In this document: one piece after another, positions 13,211-25,840 of the stretch
Layout of the letters: the number at the start of each line of letters is the position of its first letter
Position numbering within the stretch: position 1 is the stretch's first letter
Assembly (NCBI GenBank): GCA_027186245.1
Contig: CP114485.1
Coordinates: 3,534,001-3,598,000 of the forward strand
Origin: Coriaria nepalensis
Taxonomy: Eukaryota; Streptophyta; Magnoliopsida; Cucurbitales; Coriariaceae
Reading direction: 5' to 3'
Length of the DNA stretch: 64,000 bases
Made by a program: the position numbers and the translations under genes
The notes under the pieces: model-generated
Told to the model about the DNA's origin: nothing
The model's input: the letters and a program-made list of their open reading frames with translations, nothing else
The model's database searches: none

Positions 13211-14299
13211 GGATTTCATAGCCCATTAGTATATAAGTATCGGATATAATATACATTTAATATGATGATATAGTAAATTGAAAAATTTAAAGATATCATA
13301 TAATATAGATACATATTTTTAAATTTATTATTATTATTATATATTAGCTTGTTCCTCAAAAAATTATAAACAAGATTACTTCTTATGTGTTGTTGCACGT
13401 TTAAAAGAGTTCACCAAAATATTACAATATATGTAATTATTGTAATTTTTTCCAAAAATTTATTAAACCAAATTAAAATATTATATGAAAATACATAAAT
13501 ATGAAATCAAATGGACGTTGTTAGAGGAATAATATGTATGTAAAAAAGTAGATGAACAATCGAGTGTCCCCAACAATAAAATAGATGAAGAGTTGTTGTA
13601 GAAATTGGGAGATTGGGCTAATTTTCATTTTTGTCAAAAAAAATCGTTTATTTTATTTAAATTTATTAGATTTTAAATAAAGAATTTTAAGAATTTTAAT
13701 TAAAATATGTTAAATAAAAAAAAAATATTAATTAAGTAATATTAAAATTTATTTTAATTAAATTGTTTGAATATTTTATTTAAAATTTAATAATTTTAAA
13801 TAAGACAAACTAATTAATTTAATAAAATAAAATAAAATATTTAACTTCCAAAGATATAATTTTAGAAAAAATAATAAAAAATACTTTCATATTATCAAGG
13901 ATAATTTTAATGGCATTTAGTTAGCTTTGACTACCTTACAATCCTCCATCACCAGTCAAAGACTCTAAACCATACGAAAAAGAATCTCCAATGAAATCCT
14001 CAAACTAGTTATTACTTTCGTCGTTTCATTACATGAAGTATGAATCACCATGTTTTTTTTTTTATATATTTTTTGGCTAGAAATATAGCTTTATAGCGAA
14101 AAGGGAGAGCAGCCGTCAAAAACACTTCTCCACCTAAAGAGGAAGAAATTGAACCCAATAGCAATGCCAGAAACAAAGAAAACAACGAAAGAAAAAGAAA
14201 CCCAGACCAAGAAAAAACTAAGCACACAACCCAAACCATATCAATAACCATGTTAACACGTAAGAAACACGCACACATCACTTGTTCCAAAGTTGTGGA
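13211..14299. other. intergenic region downstream of the GA20-oxidase array
   Basis: AT-rich DNA with no recognisable gene. It includes the presumed 3' untranslated region of the minus-strand GA20-oxidase that ends at 14300. The short minus-strand open frame at 14045-14290 is hydrophobic low-complexity sequence without family features. Confidence 0.55.
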
Positions 14300-15066
14300 C
14301 TATTGATTCTGATCAGCGGCTTCGTCGTTAATTGATCTGTGTTCAAGCCAATTTGAGAAGGCTTGAAGGGTGTTCATGTCAGACCTGTAATTCTTCTGCG
14401 TAAATTCCAGCAACATAGGCCATGTAAAATCTGGATACATCCTCGGACAGGAAGTGTTCACTAATTCAGTAGGTGGTTTTATCAGCTTATCCCCTTTTGG
14501 ACACAAAAAGAATGCAAGAGATTTTCTTGTCGTCTCGCTGTTCACTACAGCTCGGTGCAGACAACTTCTATATCTCCCATTTGTCAGAGCCTATAATCAA
14601 TTAATTATTAACATGTAAACATAAACACCATTAGCATGTTTCAAGGTTTTATTTTGAATTAACATAAGTTGTAAATTTAGTAAATTCAATATTAAAGTAC
14701 GGAGATTACTGATTCTGATTACCATGAATGTGTCACCAATATTTACAACAAATGCATTGAGGCTTGACTTAACGGAGCGCCATTCGCCATCGACAAACAC
14801 TTGAAGTCCGGCAACTTCATCTTGCAGGAGGATGGTTAAAGATGTCGGGTCGGAATGTGGCCCTGTGCCTAATGTGAGGTCTGGATTCTTGCATGGTGGA
14901 TAGTAATTGAGTCTCATTATGGAATCGCTATCAAGGAAGAAATTCTTGAAATGTTCACGTCCAACGCCAAGATTCATGCCTAGACACTCCATGATTTCCA
15001 GAGAAAGATTGCTCATGGCGTCACAGTATTTTTGGTAAACCCTACTGCAAAACAATGTGTGATGAA
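14299..15066. repeat. near-identical tract shared by GA20-oxidase copies A and B (copy A side)
   Basis: This 768-bp stretch matches 17269-18036 at a constant offset of 2970 bases with no indels. I count seven mismatches by eye (about 99% identity), covering exon 3, intron 2, exon 2 and about 20 bases of intron 1. Identity ends abruptly on both sides. Confidence 0.9.
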
Positions 15067-16555
15067 CTTGACTTTTGAGACTCTTTAATTAGTTACTAGC
15101 TAGATAACATGGTAGCATATAACAAAAGTTAAGTTGTGGTATAAATGTTTAATTAATTAGTTGTAAGTAGATATCTAAACTAGAGATATAATTATGTTAT
15201 GAAAGCGTATTACTTTATCACCATGTAATGCAAGTCTCGTACGGAATTAAGAGTAAAAATAGGCACATACGAAATCATATAGCTTAAATTGTTATTTTCA
15301 TTCCTCAACTTTCATTATTTATTTATTTACTTGCTTAACTTTAAATAATTCATTTTCGTCCTTATAATTTTCAGACAGTTAAATTTATAAATACTATTGT
15401 TAAGTATTAAAATAAATTTTAAGGTTTTATCAAAACTAAAATTAAGATACCACACGTTAAAATATCATTAATATCCTTAAAATGGTTGTTCCTATAAAAT
15501 GATAAGTGAGTGATATAAAATGAAACTTAATTAAAATTTATGAATTAAAATAATTAAAAAAAAAAAAAAACTACTAATTTTTAAGACTATGTATTGACAA
15601 TGTTAAGGATATGAGATGTTTTAATTCTAGTATATGTAGATCTTTGATGTCATTTTTTTATTTTACAATCATAAGGATCAAAATGAAATATTTTGAAAAC
15701 TATAAGGATTAAATTGAACATTTGAAATTTTAAAGATGAAAAGGAACAAATATTGAAAGTTTTTTAATATTATTCTAATTATAAAAAGATAAAATTAAAA
15801 TAAATTAATTAAAATTTTGAAGCAGTTCCAGGCGACCAATCTCAACTGAGATGCCCCTCCAAGGTGTGTCAAGTTAATCTCAAAATCTTAAACTATTAGG
15901 ATAAGAGGCAGCAACATATGTATAACAGACAAACTATAATAAGACAATAAAAAACAAAAGACTAGAAAATTTTTACGTACCCAAATTGCATGAACTCTTC
16001 ACCCATTTTGTCTCGAACATATTCTTCCACAATATTGGAATGTATTGGATCCGCATAATATCGGAAAGAGAGTGTTTCTTTCCAAGGTAGCTTGGAGGAG
16101 AATCTACCGATAAAGCTACTAGCATATCCATAGTTCTCTCCCACTTTCCTCTCAGCCCTCTTCTTTTCCAGGAGAGACAATTGAAAGAAGTTATCAATGT
16201 ACTTATGAGCATCTTCTATTAAGTTGGCATCAACTCCATGATTCACAACAAGAAAGAAGCCATGCTTTTGACATGCCTCAAGAACAACCGCCGATGCTTC
16301 CTTTGTAGCATCCTTATCTCCGGTCAGGAACCCCTTCAAGTCGATTAGTGGAACTTCGAGTTCGGGGATATCATCATTCGACCAGCCGGGTCTTTCCTTC
16401 TCTGGCCATATAAATTGTTCCGGTACGTTTGATTGGTACTGAAACTCTGAAAATACTAGATCTATTTTATCACTTTCTGAACGATCTGTTTTCTGGTCAA
16501 GTGTGGATATTTTGCTTGGTTTGCATTCAACCTCCATTGCATTAGGCGAATTCAT
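14300..16555 (-). CDS. gibberellin 20-oxidase, tandem copy A
   Basis: Three minus-strand exons, 16555-15981, 15044-14723 and 14590-14300, encode about 395 aa, the normal family length. The protein has LPWKET at 156-161, the gibberellin 20-oxidase hallmark, and NYYPPCKNP at 238-246. The iron ligands are His255 and Asp257 ([10 protein letters not shown]) and His311 (LHRAVVN); the 2-oxoglutarate contact Arg321-x-Ser323 follows. The enzyme family is soluble, needs Fe(II), 2-oxoglutarate and O2, and oxidises C-20 of GA12 and GA53 stepwise to make GA9 and GA20, a rate-controlling step in gibberellin synthesis. It is the first of three copies on the same strand. Exons 2 and 3 and the intron between them are almost identical to copy B, whereas exon 1 differs at roughly a fifth of residues. 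The TATA-like box is unusually close to the start codon. Confidence 0.93.
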
Positions 16556-16597
16556 GGAGTGATTAGATCAATGTGAGCTTAACTTCTAGGGATGAAC

Positions 16598-16609
16598 TAT
16601 TTATATGGA
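16598..16609 (-). promoter_or_regulatory. TATA-like box of GA20-oxidase copy A
   Basis: On the minus strand this reads CCATATAAATAG, identical to the box of copy B. Here it lies only about 43-54 bases upstream of the ATG, leaving room for a leader of only about 10-20 bases if transcription starts at the usual distance. Confidence 0.6.
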
Positions 16610-17269
16610 GAGTATACTATTAGAAGACAAGAGGTTTATACGTACGCATTCAACTCTCTGTTTCATCCTTATCTCCGTTTCATCTTATCCATATCATATA
16701 AAGAAATGATATCACTGCATGCACTCTTGTCTTAGCCAAAATACGTGGAAAGGTAGATATGTATACGAAAAATACTCAGTTTTATTGGGTAATTTATTGC
16801 TATATATGGTATCATATCTGTATTTTGGGAGTTACATGCAGTATATTGAATGTTGACTCATGTCAATTGTCATTAATAAATATATAATATCATTGAGAAA
16901 GTGTATGACTTTATGAATGATGCTGCTACACCATTGAAGTATATGATTTTGACTACTACTACGTACGTACACTTAATAACCGTGCATTCTTTCTACGGTA
17001 TACGTCGAGCAACAAATTATTTATTCATGAATTTATGGAGACCGATATATGAATTAGGCAGAGAAATATCCGTTCATATTCATGACTGTATTAGTAGATT
17101 AATAAACAGAATACAAAATGTGGATGGTCTGTAGTATTAGTATTATTCCAAATTAAAACTTCAATAATAAAGGGAGGGATAGGAAAAGATGGTGATCTGG
17201 TCAAGACTCCAGACTCAACAGTTGCAGAACCAACAACCGTTAACGCGCAAGGTAGGGCAATTAGGTGGT
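16610..17269. other. spacer between GA20-oxidase copies A and B
   Basis: Contains upstream DNA of copy A and the 3' flank of copy B. The 77-residue plus-strand open frame at 16901-17134 has no recognisable domain and is not called as a gene. Confidence 0.5.
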
Positions 17270-18036
17270 CTATTGATTCTGATCAGCGGCTTCGTCGTTA
17301 ATTGATCTGTGTTCAAGCCAATTTGAGAAGGCTTGAAGGGTGTTCATGTCAGACCTGTAATTCTTCTGCGTAAATTCCAGCAACATAGGCCATGTAAAAT
17401 CTGGATACATCCTCGGACAGGAAGTGTTCACTAATTCAGTAGGTGGTTTTATCAGCTTATCCTCTGTTGGACACAAAAAGAATGCAAGGGATTTTCTTGT
17501 CGTCTCGCTGTTCACTACAGCTCGGTGCAGACAACTTCTATATCTCCCATTTGTCAGAGCCTATAATCAATTAATTATTAACATGTAAACATAAACACCA
17601 TTAGCATGTTTCAAGGTTTTATTTTGAATTAACATAAGTTGTAAATTTAGTAAATTAAATATGAAAGTACGGAGATTACTGATTCTCATTACCATGAATG
17701 TGTCACCAATATTTATAACAAATGCATTGAGGCTTGACTTAACGGAGCGCCATTCGCCATCGACAAACACTTGAAGTCCGGCAACTTCATCTTGCAGGAG
17801 GATGGTTAAAGATGTCGGGTCGGAATGTGGCCCTGTGCCTAATGTGAGGTCTGGATTCTTGCATGGTGGATAGTAATTGAGTCTCATTATGGAATCGCTA
17901 TCAAGGAAGAAATTCTTGAAATGTTCACGTCCAACGCCAAGATTCATGCCTAGACACTCCATGATTTCCAGAGAAAGATTGCTCATGGCGTCACAGTATT
18001 TTTGGTAAACCCTACTGCAAAACAATGTGTGATGAA
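17269..18036. repeat. near-identical tract shared by GA20-oxidase copies A and B (copy B side)
   Basis: Partner of 14299-15066. Outside this tract the two genes are diverged in intron 1, exon 1 and the 3' flank, which is the pattern expected from gene conversion rather than simple recent duplication. Confidence 0.9.
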
Positions 18037-19097
18037 GTTTAGACTCTTCGATAAGTTGCTAACTAGAATCTAGCTCCTAGATGCCTGGCTCTATATATTA
18101 AAAAGTTAAATTCTGGACTTCTGGTATAAATGAATCTTAAATTATAGGCTCATTTGGTTTAATTTTTTGGTTTTATTCCATTCATTGTTTGTTTAGAATG
18201 AATGATAAAAAGAAATAATGATTTTTGAAACTTTTTTCTTGAATTCCTTCAATTTCATTAATAAACATTCACTTACGCAATATTTTTTTTCTGTATTTTT
18301 TATTTTATATGGGATTTATATAATTTTTTAAAATTTCTTTTTTAAATTGATACAAAAAAATCATCATTTTTATTTTTATTTCATTTTTTAATTTTTAAAA
18401 TTTTTATTCTTATTTTCACAAAAATATCCAATCAAACGACCCTGATAAGCAGCAGCAACATATATCAAACAGACACAACCTATACGAAGATAACAAATAA
18501 AAAAATGTCTAGATTATTTACGTACCCAAATTGCATGAAATCTTCACCCAGTTTGTTACGAAGATATTCTTCCACAATATTGGAATGCATTCGCTCCGTG
18601 GAATACCGGAAGGAGAGTGTTTCTTTCCAAGGTAGCTTGGAGGAGAATCTACCGAAAAAGCTACTAGCATATCCATAGTTCTCTCCTACTTTCCTCTCAG
18701 CCCTCTTCTTTTCCAAGAGAGACAATTCAAAGAAGTCATCCATGTACTTATGAGCATCTTCTACTAACTTGGCATCAACTCCATGATTAACAACAAGAAA
18801 AAACCCATGCTTTTGACATGCCTCATGAACAAGCATCAAGGCTTCCTTTGTAGCATTCTTATCTCCCGTCAGAAATCCCTTCAAGTCAATTAGTGGAACT
18901 TCGAGTTCGAGGATATCATTCGACCAGCCGGGTCTTTCCTCCTCTGGCCATATAAATTGTTCTGGTATGTTTGATTGGTTTTGAAACTCCAAAAATACTA
19001 GCTCTTGTTTATCACGTTCTGAATTATCTGTTTTTGGGTCAAGTGTTGATATTTCACTTGGTTTGCATTCAACCTCCATTTCATGAATCGAATTCAT
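17270..19097 (-). CDS. gibberellin 20-oxidase, tandem copy B
   Basis: Three minus-strand exons, 19097-18526, 18014-17693 and 17560-17270, encode about 394 aa. All gibberellin 20-oxidase features are present: [15 protein letters not shown], the His-x-Asp...His iron triad and Arg-x-Ser. The predicted protein from exon 2 onward differs from copy A at only a few residues (for example TED against KGD near the start of exon 3, and one Val/Ile change in exon 2). The N-terminal 190 residues are clearly divergent, and intron 1 is shorter and unrelated in much of its length. The reaction is the same as for copy A: oxidation of C-20 of GA12/GA53 to active-gibberellin precursors. The TATA-like box is at a normal distance (about 110 bases), so this copy looks the better equipped for transcription of the A/B pair. 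Confidence 0.93.
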
Positions 19098-19204
19098 GGA
19101 GTGATGAGATCAATGTGAGCTTAACTCGTAGGGAACAATAGTTATTTTGAAGAGAGAAAAGAGAATTGAGAAAGAGGTGAGGTTTAAGCTAGAAAAGTGA
19201 TCAA

Positions 19205-19216
19205 CTATTTATATGG
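19205..19216 (-). promoter_or_regulatory. TATA-like box of GA20-oxidase copy B
   Basis: The minus-strand sequence CCATATAAATAG lies about 108-119 bases upstream of the copy B ATG, a usual plant spacing. Confidence 0.65.
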
Positions 19217-22200
19217 AGTTCTATTGGAAGATAAGAGGTTTACACGTACGAATTCAACCCTCCTTTTCATCTCATTGTTTACACGTACGTAACGGCTACA
19301 AATGATCCGTAACCTGTAATATGGACTTGACTTCATAGGAGTACTAGACGAAGTCTAAGTCGGAATCAGGCAATCATGTACATGACGTAAGTCCAATGTG
19401 TTAGCTGCATATGTAAGTGACAATTGTCTCCTTAAAGAATAAAGGCTCAAATGCGTTCCTTGGGCCTTTTTCTTTTGTTAATTTGTTCCAATAGGCTGTA
19501 GATGTTATCACAATTGTTTCATTCATGTCATGTTTTGGTTGGACCGTTTAGGGTACACAAGTTCTTAGAAAGTTTTGTGCATTTAGGTCCACAGGTTTTA
19601 TTCATCGACCCATTGATATAGATCATCTATTTTGCGTTCCTAATCAAAATGCACCGAAATAATGGTTCAAATGGCCCAAGTTAAGAGAAGAGACTGACCC
19701 AAAACAATACTACAAGACAGACCTATGCTCTAAACAAAGCACCTTCACAAACTCGAGCACGACAAATCCAGGCAGCAAACAATATAAACAAATAATATAT
19801 GAAAATAGTGAACACAAGAGCTCTTGCAAACAGACCAAAATATGCTGTTAAATTCTGAGCTTTCACCGAATTGATATAAAGGGTGTGTGTTCTCGGACTT
19901 CTGGATACATATTTGTAGTGTTGCAGTTTTTTGTCGTTGGAGAACGGAGATATTTTGCGGACGGGTTCTATCACTAAATGAAAAATGATTTATATTTAAT
20001 TTTCTTGGCTTAATAGTGTTACTTGTTGCGCCTTTGTCCTTACCATTGAGAACAATGGTAATGGACACAAACACCGATCGATCGATTAAAAACAAGCAAC
20101 CTTTGTCGTTACCAACGATTTACCAAGAATAGTTTTTGTTTCATAGAAGAAGCACCAAAAATAGTGGATAAAGACCACTCGTATCTGTTTTGTCTTCTTT
20201 TCTGAAAGTAAATCTCTCCTATACAGCTATATAACCATTTTACTTTCTTTCAACTGCTATTCAACCGCGGCCCAGAAGATAAACAAATCTTCAACAATGA
20301 ATTGGTGAAGTCTATCTCTTCCGGTTCATGATTTTACGTGTATGTATTGTATAAGAAATGGAATCGCTATCTGAGCTCATATCATTCCGTAGAATTAGAA
20401 AAAAAACAAACAAAATAGTGGAATGAGAAAGCCAATCCAAATTCTCGATTGGCGAAAACGGAACCAAACATGTCATCATGGTAATCGAGGACATTTATTC
20501 GGTCAAAAGAGTGTTGGAAATTACCTTGGTATATAGCGAATACGGTCACGAAGACATAAATATGTGTAGATAGTTGGATATTTCGAAGAGGGTGGTACTT
20601 AAATGGAAGGATAATAGGAAAAAGCAATAAAGACAAGGAAGGTACAGATAGATGAGAAGCAGAGAGAGGAGGGTACGTAGGGCAGGTGGGGAGAGTATCC
20701 ACGGATGAAATCCTGAATGATGTCTTTTAGCGATGGATACAATATAGACAAAAAAAAAAATACTTAGAATTGTTGGTTTGGAAAAGACGAGGGAGAACGA
20801 GTGGCATGTGAACAATGTCACAATGGTTCCACGTGATATGGCCGGAGGTTTTGGAAGGGAGTACGGGAATGGGGACTGTCGTTGTCCGTTGCTGTGGCGG
20901 CTGTGATCACTTCCTCCTTGTACACCAAAATAGAGGATGAAGAAGAAAGGTCCTCCTTACGAACTTTATTTATTTATTTTTGTGTTTATTGATTTTATTG
21001 AGATAGAAATTTGTTGGGATCCTAGGAGTTATCTAATAATATCTATATCATGTGGTCATATACCTTCCATCATTTGAATCAACCATTTAGATAGATAGAG
21101 AGCTTATGAGACTATACGTTTGTGGTCTTAAACTAACTAAAGTTTGTTAACTTAAAAGTTGAGAATATATAATACATCCCAGGATTTTTGGAAATCAGAT
21201 TTGAAACATGTAAAGATTATATTTTTCAAAAAGTAATTTTCTCATCCTCTCGGTATATTACTTGTGGGATTATTTGAGAATGAATTGGAGGTTAGAATCT
21301 CTAAATATTGGAGATCTCAAAATCTTCCATTTCTAACTATTAGATATTTTTAAGATCTAAAAAATCTCCAACTCTTCTTATGATCTAATAGTGTCATAAA
21401 TTACAGATTTTTCATAGATCTAATAAAGTGAAAAATTTAGAATTGACGGTAATTAACCGTTGATTGTCGCCCACGCCACACCAACATGCCTAATTATAAC
21501 GCTACCTTTTATTTATTATTACAAAGATTAAAGATGTGCAATCACTTATATAGTGACAAATGTGAGTTGAATGTGAATTCAATATTAGTATGATGAAAGG
21601 GATGGAAACTCCGTTAGGTATTAGAATTTAGAGCTTATATTCTATATGATACTAGGTAAGTATTACTTTCAAAAAGTAGTCATTCTTGTACAAAATCGAA
21701 TCAGGATTGATTTTGTTGTTTTGACAATATCACATTTTTCCTCTGTTCTTTCACCTCCGTCATCCATATTCTTAAACTCAGCCTCAACTTCAACCTCATC
21801 CTTAGACACATCTTCTTCCACCTTCATATTTGTCTTTTCATATAGATATTTGATATTACCATCATCATAATTCATAAAATTCTTATTATTATCATTATTA
21901 TGAAGGGTAATTGACATTATTTTTGAACATGCGTATCACTTGTCCCTCTTAAAATCAAAGTCACCTAAAGTGAAAATTTAGAAAATAAGTTTATTAAAAA
22001 CTGTTTCACATCTACATCATTGTCTATAAACATTAGATGTGTGATCAATGATCCGAAAATATATAAATCTGATCAAAATATCGAATAAAAATTGATAATC
22101 TACTAAAAATGGATGCGTTAATGCCGCCGTGGTCAACAATGCAAAGTTTGTGTTAGACGCTAATGGATTATTTTTTTTTTTAATTTTAATTGGGTAAGAA

Positions 22201-24388
22201 ATAATTAATAAAATGAGGGTATTTGAATATAATAATTAATTCTTTATAAAATAATAAAAATTGACTACTTAACCAAATTTTATAAAAGTTTACTTTTTAC
22301 AAATTATTATTTATATTAAAGCTATTTAACTACTTGCCAAAACACTTTCCTTTTCATTCTCTCTAATATCCATTATTCAATGAATACGGTATATTTATGC
22401 TATATAACTCTAATCTCTAATTAAATAATTAAATCGTAAGGGGGACCATACCATAACATAAATTCCTTCTAAAGAATATGAAATATTATTCAATAATCCA
22501 TAATATTATTCAATATTAAATATGAATATGAATATGAATTTATCCAAATCCATACGGTTTTGAACGAATCTAAATTCCTTCTAAAGAGCTAATAATCTAC
22601 TGCAAGCCCCCCTGGGGAAAAATGCTAATATGATATGTAGAAATACGACAAGAGCCTTTCACTTTCAAGTTCCAAGTAATTGTTTGTTTATTATATGTAA
22701 AAAATCCAAGAATGTTGCACTAGAATATATATATATGTAAAATCAGCACAAGAATGTTGCAGCATTTAAAGACAAACACCACGACAATTGTTGCAAAGGA
22801 TTCCTTGGCGCTCTTCATGTTACACAACCGTCCAAAAGTCCAGGGGTACGTAACGTAAGAACACAAATTACATGTAAGAAATCCAAGAATAAGAATAAAG
22901 ATAAATGGCAGAATAGTACGACAAATAATCTTTTTATAAGGCTGTAGCTCAATCAATCCTCAATGGATTCTAGTTCCCTGTTCGTCTTAATCATCCAACT
23001 GCGGGGCCAACTCTCCCTTTAGATTTATCTGCAATATCTAATATGCCCTTCTCATCATATTAATCTTCCCTCTCTACATCTTTGATTATAAGCAAATAAA
23101 GATTATTTGACGTTAGGATTTATGAGCATAGGAACATATATTATAGTCTATAATTACCCCGATACATTCTTGCATGAGCATGATTTATGTATTATTTACA
23201 TAGTCAAACAAATGAAATCGTATCATTTGATAGAATCATATATATACATGACATTATTCTTGTATGTATTAGCCCAGCCCTAGTTTGAGGCCGGATTAAT
23301 ATTCAAAAGGAGTTTAAAATGTTTTATTATATCTTTAGCTACCTCGGGCATTGATGAATAAACTTGTATAGAGGACAACTTTTAGGATGTGAATTTGTGA
23401 CATGGATGAAAACATTATGCATCAAAAGTAAGTATATCATTTCTACTAAATGGATGTCACGTAGCAAGCTCACGCTGATAAGGAATGAAATATGGCGGAG
23501 AATGCTTTACCAAGAGCTAAGAAGTAATCAAATTAGTGTGAATGTGCTGTTCCATGATTGATTAAGACGTAGATGATATTTTAGTAGTAGCACTCTCAAG
23601 ATCTAATTTGTCTTAGAGTTTGAATCATCATAGAATTTATTTATTTTATTATTTATAGACCATTATTTTTATTAGATAAATTAAGATGATGATTAACGTA
23701 AAGAAAAATGTGGTTAAATATGGTGCTTAGAATCTTTGATGTTTTTTTACCAAGGGATCAAGTTATAATTGATTGAAATTTGAGAATAAAGTTATAATCA
23801 AGGAGCAATAATTAAATTACATATGATCAGAGATTCGTATTCCTACCCTTGTAATTTTTTTTCTAACTCCAACCCTGAGTGGCATCAAGTTTGAAACCTT
23901 TGTCATTTACTTTTCGTTTCATGACATGTGAAAGTATAGAGATTTGTGTATCAATTTTCAAATGTTGTACGGGCAGATAGAAGGACTGTATCTGCCCAAA
24001 GTAAACAACAAAAGAAGTTAACTTCTAATAAATCAAGTGTTCAGTAATTGCTACTAGGCATAATGACATTGATGACTTTCCAATATTATAAATATGATAA
24101 AGATTAAGTTAATTAATTAGATAATGAAAGGTAGTTAATCATGAAATCCAACTCCTAAAACTTTATACTATATCCAATATTTCCTCCTCTAACTTCCTCT
24201 TCTGATCTTCCTCCATTACCATTAATTTAACAATAAGACAAAAGTGACAAAAAGACAAAAAAAAAAAACAAAAAAAAAAAAAAAACCAATAATCATTAAT
24301 CATTAATCATTGTTTATCGTGGTCTTAACAATGTTCTTAATTTGTTTTAATTAATCAGAAACGCCCACATGCAAATTAAGAGCTTTGA
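19217..24388. other. 5.2 kb intergenic region between GA20-oxidase copies B and C
   Basis: No gene could be supported. Several short open frames (19723-20095, 20312-20821, 21646-21917, 22720-22956 and 23364-23561) lack recognisable domains and show no splice continuity. The sequence is AT-rich with A-runs near 24260-24285. The repeated GAATAT units near 22520-22540 and the twice-repeated AATTCCTTCTAAAGA near 22461 and 22572 are small local repeats only. A decayed mobile element is possible but nothing diagnostic is visible. Confidence 0.5.
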
Positions 24389-25734
24389 TCATCCGCAGCT
24401 TTTGTTATGAAGCCAGTTTGAGAAGGCTTGAAGGGTGTTCATGTCGGCCCTATAATGCTTCTGAGTGAACTCAAGCAACATAGGCCATATAAAATCTGGA
24501 TAAATCCGTGGAGTATTAGAACCCACCAACTCACTAGGTGGTCTTACCACCTTGTCATTTTTTGGACACAAAAAGAATGCAAGAGATTTCCTTGATGTCT
24601 CGCTGTTCACCACCGCTCGGTGTAAGCAGCTCTTGTATCTCCCATTTGAAAGAGCCTAACCAAACAAAAAAACATTAATGAGTATATTAATGTAATTAAA
24701 GAGTAAACAAAAATGGGGTTTTTTTGGTTACCATGAAAGTGTCACCGATGTTGACCACAAAAGCATTAAAGTTTGGAGTAATGGAACGCCATTCACCATC
24801 CACAAACACTTGGAGGCCACCCACTTGATCTTGGTGGAGGATGGTTAAAGATGTTGGATCGCAATGAGGGCCTGTACCTAAAGTGAGATTTGGATTCTTG
24901 CATGCTGGATAGTAATTTAGCCTCATTATTGAATCATTTTCTTCGAAAAACTTTTTGAAATGCCCACGTCCAACTCCGAGGCTCATGCCCAAAAGCTCCA
25001 TTATACCTAGAGAGAGCTTGCTCATAGCCTCACAGTACTCCTGGTAAACCCTCCTGACCAATACAATAAGAAAAATACAAATTTTGAGGTTTACAAAAAA
25101 TAAAAAAGAGAAATAATGTTATCGTCTACGTGATAGTTCAATAAAGTCAGAAGCTTTATGAGAACAGATAGAAACAGTAATAAAATGTGCAAATTTCGTA
25201 CCCAAACTGTATGAACTCTTCACCCATTTTGTCACAAACGTAATCTTCCACGACGGTGGAAAGCGTTTCCTCCGCCGAGTATCGAAATGAGAGTGTTTCT
25301 TTCCAAGGCAGCTTGTTAGAGAACCTGCCAATGAAGCTACTAGCATAACCACAATGCTCTCCAACTTTCCTATGAGCCTTTTGCTTTTCCAAGAGAGGTA
25401 ATTCAAAGAAGCCATCCATGCACTTATGAGCATCTTCTATTAACTTAGCATCAACACCATGGTTGACGACAAGAAAGAAACCATGCTTTTGACATGCCTC
25501 GTGGATGAGCCTAGACGCTTCCATTGTAGTCGCTTGGTCACCGGATTGAAAGCCCTTCAGGTCGATCAACGGAACTTCTAGTTCCGGGGCATACAGGCCA
25601 GGCTTTTCCTCATCGGGCCATATAAATTCTTTAGGTATATATGATTTGTATCGAAGCACCGAGGAGTCGAATAGGAGGTTTTCTTGGTGACCTTCTGCAG
25701 AGACATCTTTTTGGTTAATGCATTCAACTCCCAT
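24389..25734 (-). CDS. gibberellin 20-oxidase, tandem copy C
   Basis: Three minus-strand exons, 25734-25202, 25053-24732 and 24655-24389, encode about 373 aa. Exon 2 is 322 bases in all three copies and both introns fall at the same positions and phases, so the three genes share one ancestor. [30 protein letters not shown] (iron His and Asp) and LHRAVVN (third His) are present. [15 protein letters not shown] is closer to the family consensus than the [12 protein letters not shown] of copies A and B. The N-terminus and the C-terminal tail are shorter than in A and B. The role is the same step of gibberellin synthesis in the cytoplasm. Compact introns and a regular TATA-like box suggest a functional gene, perhaps the ancestral copy (inference). 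Confidence 0.93.
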
Positions 25735-25832
25735 TGGATACTATATTAACTCTTAAGATTTGTAGCTCTCTTTCTTTTATCTCAAGTTATTCGTAAGCAA
25801 TATTGATCTCATTGCAATGGAGGGGGGAGGGG

Positions 25833-25840
25833 TTTATAAA
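25833..25840 (-). promoter_or_regulatory. TATA-like box of GA20-oxidase copy C
   Basis: TTTATAAA lies about 100 bases upstream of the copy C start codon on the minus strand. The motif is palindromic, so its strand is taken from the gene. Confidence 0.55.

Noticed and set aside
16901..17134. 77-codon open frame between GA20-oxidase copies A and B
   Set aside because: No family features and no relation to neighbouring genes.
19723..20821. Several overlapping minus-strand open frames between GA20-oxidase copies B and C
   Set aside because: They are short, overlap in different frames, are low-complexity or hydrophobic, and match no family or splice chain.
22720..22956. 78-codon hydrophobic minus-strand frame
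   Set aside because: It looks membrane-like only because AT-rich DNA encodes many Ile, Leu and Phe; no homology is recognised.
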